From Campylobacteraceae bacterium (GTDB lineage: Bacteria; Campylobacterota; Campylobacteria; Campylobacterales; Sulfurovaceae), in assembly GCA_027035765.1 (NCBI GenBank), contig JALVUD010000006.1:1-51725 (forward strand): a DNA stretch of 51,725 nucleotides. Reading direction: 5' to 3'. Below are positions 49,597-51,725 of the stretch, in pieces. The position numbers and the translations under genes were made by a program. The notes under the pieces were generated by a model, which had not been told where the DNA came from, searched no databases, and worked only from the letters and a program-made list of their open reading frames with translations. Each line of letters opens with the position of its first letter. The stretch's first letter is position 1.

Positions 49597-49780
49597 AATT
49601 AATTTAATATAGTAAAAGGCACTTTTTCAAATAAATAAGGTTCATGTTACCTTTTGAAACAGAAAAATAAGGATTGATAATTATAATTATAAATGGTAAG
49701 AAGGATCAGAAGAATTGATTAATCGCAGTATATCCAATTAATATTACTTATCAATTACCAGTTGATGATAGTGAGAAAGA

Positions 49781-49798
49781 ACCCGGAAGGTACCGGGT
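49781..49798 (-). terminator. terminator after sucD
   Basis: ACCCGG-AAGGTA-CCGGGT forms a 6-bp G/C stem, about 14 bases past the sucD stop. On the minus strand it is followed by TCTTTCTC. It separates sucCD from the sox operon. Confidence 0.55.
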
Positions 49799-49812
49799 GG
49801 AGAGGTTTGGAG

Positions 49813-50685
49813 TTATTTACTGAGAACCTCTTTGACCGCCTTCCCGATATCGGCAGGAGAGACGACCACCTTGACGCCGGCAGCTTCCAGCGCAGCCATC
49901 TTCTCCGCCGCCGTACCGCTGCCGCCGCTGATGATGGCACCGGCATGGCCCATCCGCTTGCCCTTGGGAGCGGTCTGGCCGGCGATAAAAGCCACGACAG
50001 GTTTGGAGATATTTTCTTTGATGTAGGCGGCAGCCTGGATCTCCAGGTCACCACCGATCTCACCGATCATCACGATCGCTTCCGTTTCAGGATCAGCTTC
50101 GAACATCGGCAGCAGCTGCTTGTAGCTCAACCCGATGATGGGGTCCCCGCCGATACCGACCGCTGTGGTGATGCCGTAGCCCTCCTGGACCACCTGATGC
50201 GAGGCCTCATAGGTGAGAGTTCCGGATTTGGAGATGAGCCCCACGTTGCCCTTTTTGAAAATGCTACCGGGCATGATACCGATCTTGCACTCCTCGGCGG
50301 TGATGATACCGGGACAGTTGGGGCCGATGGTTTTCATTCCTTTTTTGGTGGCATACATTTTGGCGAACATCATATCACGGACTGGCGCCCCCTCAGTGAT
50401 GATGACGGCCAGGTCGATGCCGGCCTCAGCTGCCTCCATGACAGCATCCGCTACAAAAGCAGGGGGAACAAAGATCATACTGACCGTCGCTCCGGTAGCC
50501 GCCACCGCCTCTTGGACCGTGTTGAAAACGGGGCGACCCAGATGCTCCTGGCCCCCTTTGCCGGGGGTGACTCCGCCGACAATCTGCGTACCGTAGTCGA
50601 TACACTGAGAGGCATGGAAGGTTCCCTCTTTTCCGGTGAATCCCTGAACGATGACCTTGGTATCTTTGTTGACGAGAATAGACAT
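49813..50685 (-). CDS. sucD: succinyl-CoA synthetase alpha subunit
   Basis: SucD with SucC interconverts succinyl-CoA and succinate with ATP or GTP formation. The 290-residue protein has [19 protein letters not shown] (CoA-binding Rossmann part), [18 protein letters not shown], and the active-site histidine region [18 protein letters not shown]. Its ATG overlaps the sucC stop by 1 base (TAATG). In a reductive TCA cycle it would run toward succinyl-CoA, feeding the OOR enzyme. Confidence 0.96.
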   Translation of the reverse strand: MSILVNKDTKVIVQGFTGKEGTFHASQCIDYGTQIVGGVTPGKGGQEHLGRPVFNTVQEAVAATGATVSMIFVPPAFVADAVMEAAEAGIDLAVIITEGAPVRDMMFAKMYATKKGMKTIGPNCPGIITAEECKIGIMPGSIFKKGNVGLISKSGTLTYEASHQVVQEGYGITTAVGIGGDPIIGLSYKQLLPMFEADPETEAIVMIGEIGGDLEIQAAAYIKENISKPVVAFIAGQTAPKGKRMGHAGAIISGGSGTAAEKMAALEAAGVKVVVSPADIGKAVKEVLSK

Positions 50686-51725
50686 TAGAGCTCTCCTTTC
50701 GCAGCCGCGACCGCTTTGCGGGCACCGTCGGCCAGGTTCTCCGCGGCGATGATATTTTCGATATTGGCGTTTTTGAGGATCTCGGCCGCTTCGGCAGCGT
50801 TGGTTCCGTCGAGACGCACGACGACCGGAACGTTGACATCGGTGATCTTGGTCGCCTCCAGAATACCGTTGGCCACCCGGTCACAGCGGACGATTCCGCC
50901 GAAGATGTTGACGAAGATCGCCTTGACATTGGGATCTTTGAGAATGATCTCGAACCCTTTGGCGACCGTCTCGGGATTGGCTCCGCCCCCCACGTCGAGG
51001 AAGTTGGCCGGTTCGCCCCCTTCGTGCTTGATGATATCCATCGTCGCCATGGCCAGACCGGCACCGTTGACCATACAGCCGACATTGCCGTCGAGTTTGA
51101 TGTAGCTCAGCCCGTGGGCCTTGGCCTCCAGCTCAGTGGGCTCCTCCTCCTCCAGATCCCGCATCTCGGAGATATCGGGATGGCGATAGAGGGCATTGTC
51201 GTCAAAGCCCATCTTGGCATCAAGAGCCAGGAATTTGCCGTCGCCGGTTTTAATCAGCGGGTTGATCTCCACCATTTCGGCATCGTTGTCCATATAGGCG
51301 TTGTAGAGTGCGCTGGCGAATTTGATGAAGGTGCCGACCTCCTCTTTGGGCAGCCCCAAACCGAAAGCAAGCTTGCGGCCGTGGAAGCCCTGAAAGCCCA
51401 CCGTGGGATCGATGTTGACCTTGACAATCTTCTCGGGCGTTTCGGCGGCGACCTTTTCGATCTCCATTCCCCCTTCGGTGGAGGCCATCATCACCGGCAT
51501 CTCCGCCGCACGGTCCAGGAGCATTCCCAGGTAGTACTCTTTGGCGATATCGGCCCCCTCTTCGATATAGACCTTATGGACCACTTTTCCCTCAGGGCCG
51601 GTCTGATGCGTCACCAGGGTCATGCCGAGGATCTCATCCGCCCAATGGCGCACCTCGTCCAGACTCTTGGCCAGCTTGACCCCGCCGCCAAGCCCCCGGC
51701 CCCCGGCATGGATCTGGGCCTTGAC
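50685..51725 (-). CDS. sucC: succinyl-CoA synthetase beta subunit (5' end beyond window)
   Basis: The ATP-grasp beta subunit, cut by the right edge. The frame is open to the last base and reads [20 protein letters not shown] at the edge, a conserved part near residue 50 of the family, so roughly the first 45 residues are missing. Downstream motifs are [43 protein letters not shown] and [15 protein letters not shown]. The internal GTG at 51653 is not the start. Confidence 0.95.
   Translation of the reverse strand, partial: VKAQIHAGGRGLGGGVKLAKSLDEVRHWADEILGMTLVTHQTGPEGKVVHKVYIEEGADIAKEYYLGMLLDRAAEMPVMMASTEGGMEIEKVAAETPEKIVKVNIDPTVGFQGFHGRKLAFGLGLPKEEVGTFIKFASALYNAYMDNDAEMVEINPLIKTGDGKFLALDAKMGFDDNALYRHPDISEMRDLEEEEPTELEAKAHGLSYIKLDGNVGCMVNGAGLAMATMDIIKHEGGEPANFLDVGGGANPETVAKGFEIILKDPNVKAIFVNIFGGIVRCDRVANGILEATKITDVNVPVVVRLDGTNAAEAAEILKNANIENIIAAENLADGARKAVAAAKGEL

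Overview
The window is about 51.7 kb of chromosome from a Campylobacterota (epsilonproteobacterial) sulfur-oxidising chemolithoautotroph of unusually high GC content, resembling the Nitratifractor/Sulfurovum group. Lineage clues are an HsrA-type orphan regulator, an OorDABC 2-oxoglutarate:acceptor oxidoreductase next to sucCD, a CmoB/DprA/RadA/RNase Y complement with epsilon-type sequences, and a full Sox set. The genus is an inference. No rRNA, tRNA, CRISPR array, transposase or prophage gene was seen. Genes are packed tightly and no stretch over 300 bases lacks a gene.

Left part (1-22,700): a PAS histidine kinase/response regulator pair; pepD; apaH; a hypoxanthine-type DNA glycosylase; an M48 protease-prmC-DUF4149 run; an ABC-F ATPase; an operon degT-lpxK-argB-thrC-LysM/3D protein; a divergent DUF455/metallo-hydrolase pair; a PaaI-like thioesterase; the HsrA-like regulator; a small unknown gene with a cyclophilin and cmoB; and rny with a folate cyclo-ligase. 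Middle part (22,700-38,400): two TlpA-like thioredoxins, ftsY, a degenerate hybrid kinase, radA, dprA, a divergent polysaccharide deacetylase, ilvC, htpX, rnr, holA, serS and proC.

Right part (38,500-51,725): the minus strand carries sucC-sucD, then soxC-D-X-Y-Z-A-(148-aa unknown)-B-(cytochrome/thioredoxin fusion), then oorD-A-B-C. In Campylobacter jejuni sucCD and oorDABC are adjacent, so the sox block appears to have been placed inside a conserved TCA-cycle gene string. It starts with its own AT-rich promoter region and a palindromic operator candidate. Together these genes would oxidise thiosulfate/sulfite in the periplasm and supply succinyl-CoA/2-oxoglutarate chemistry, probably in the reductive direction.

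The most unusual feature is a modular intergenic architecture. In front of apaH, rnr and holA the whole gap is filled, in the sense orientation, by a fixed order of parts: a heptamer or octamer repeat tract of the TTGGTCA/TATTGGTG kind, a GCGTTGC/GCAACGC hairpin, a second heptamer tract, usually a second hairpin, a TCYTCAC heptamer tract, and a hairpin whose 3' arm is the Shine-Dalgarno sequence. Nearly all heptamer tracts contain four units (28 nt). Stem sequences differ between copies while pairing is kept, which points to function as RNA. I do not know a described system that matches this in Campylobacterota; heptamer repeats of this kind (STRR) are known from cyanobacteria.
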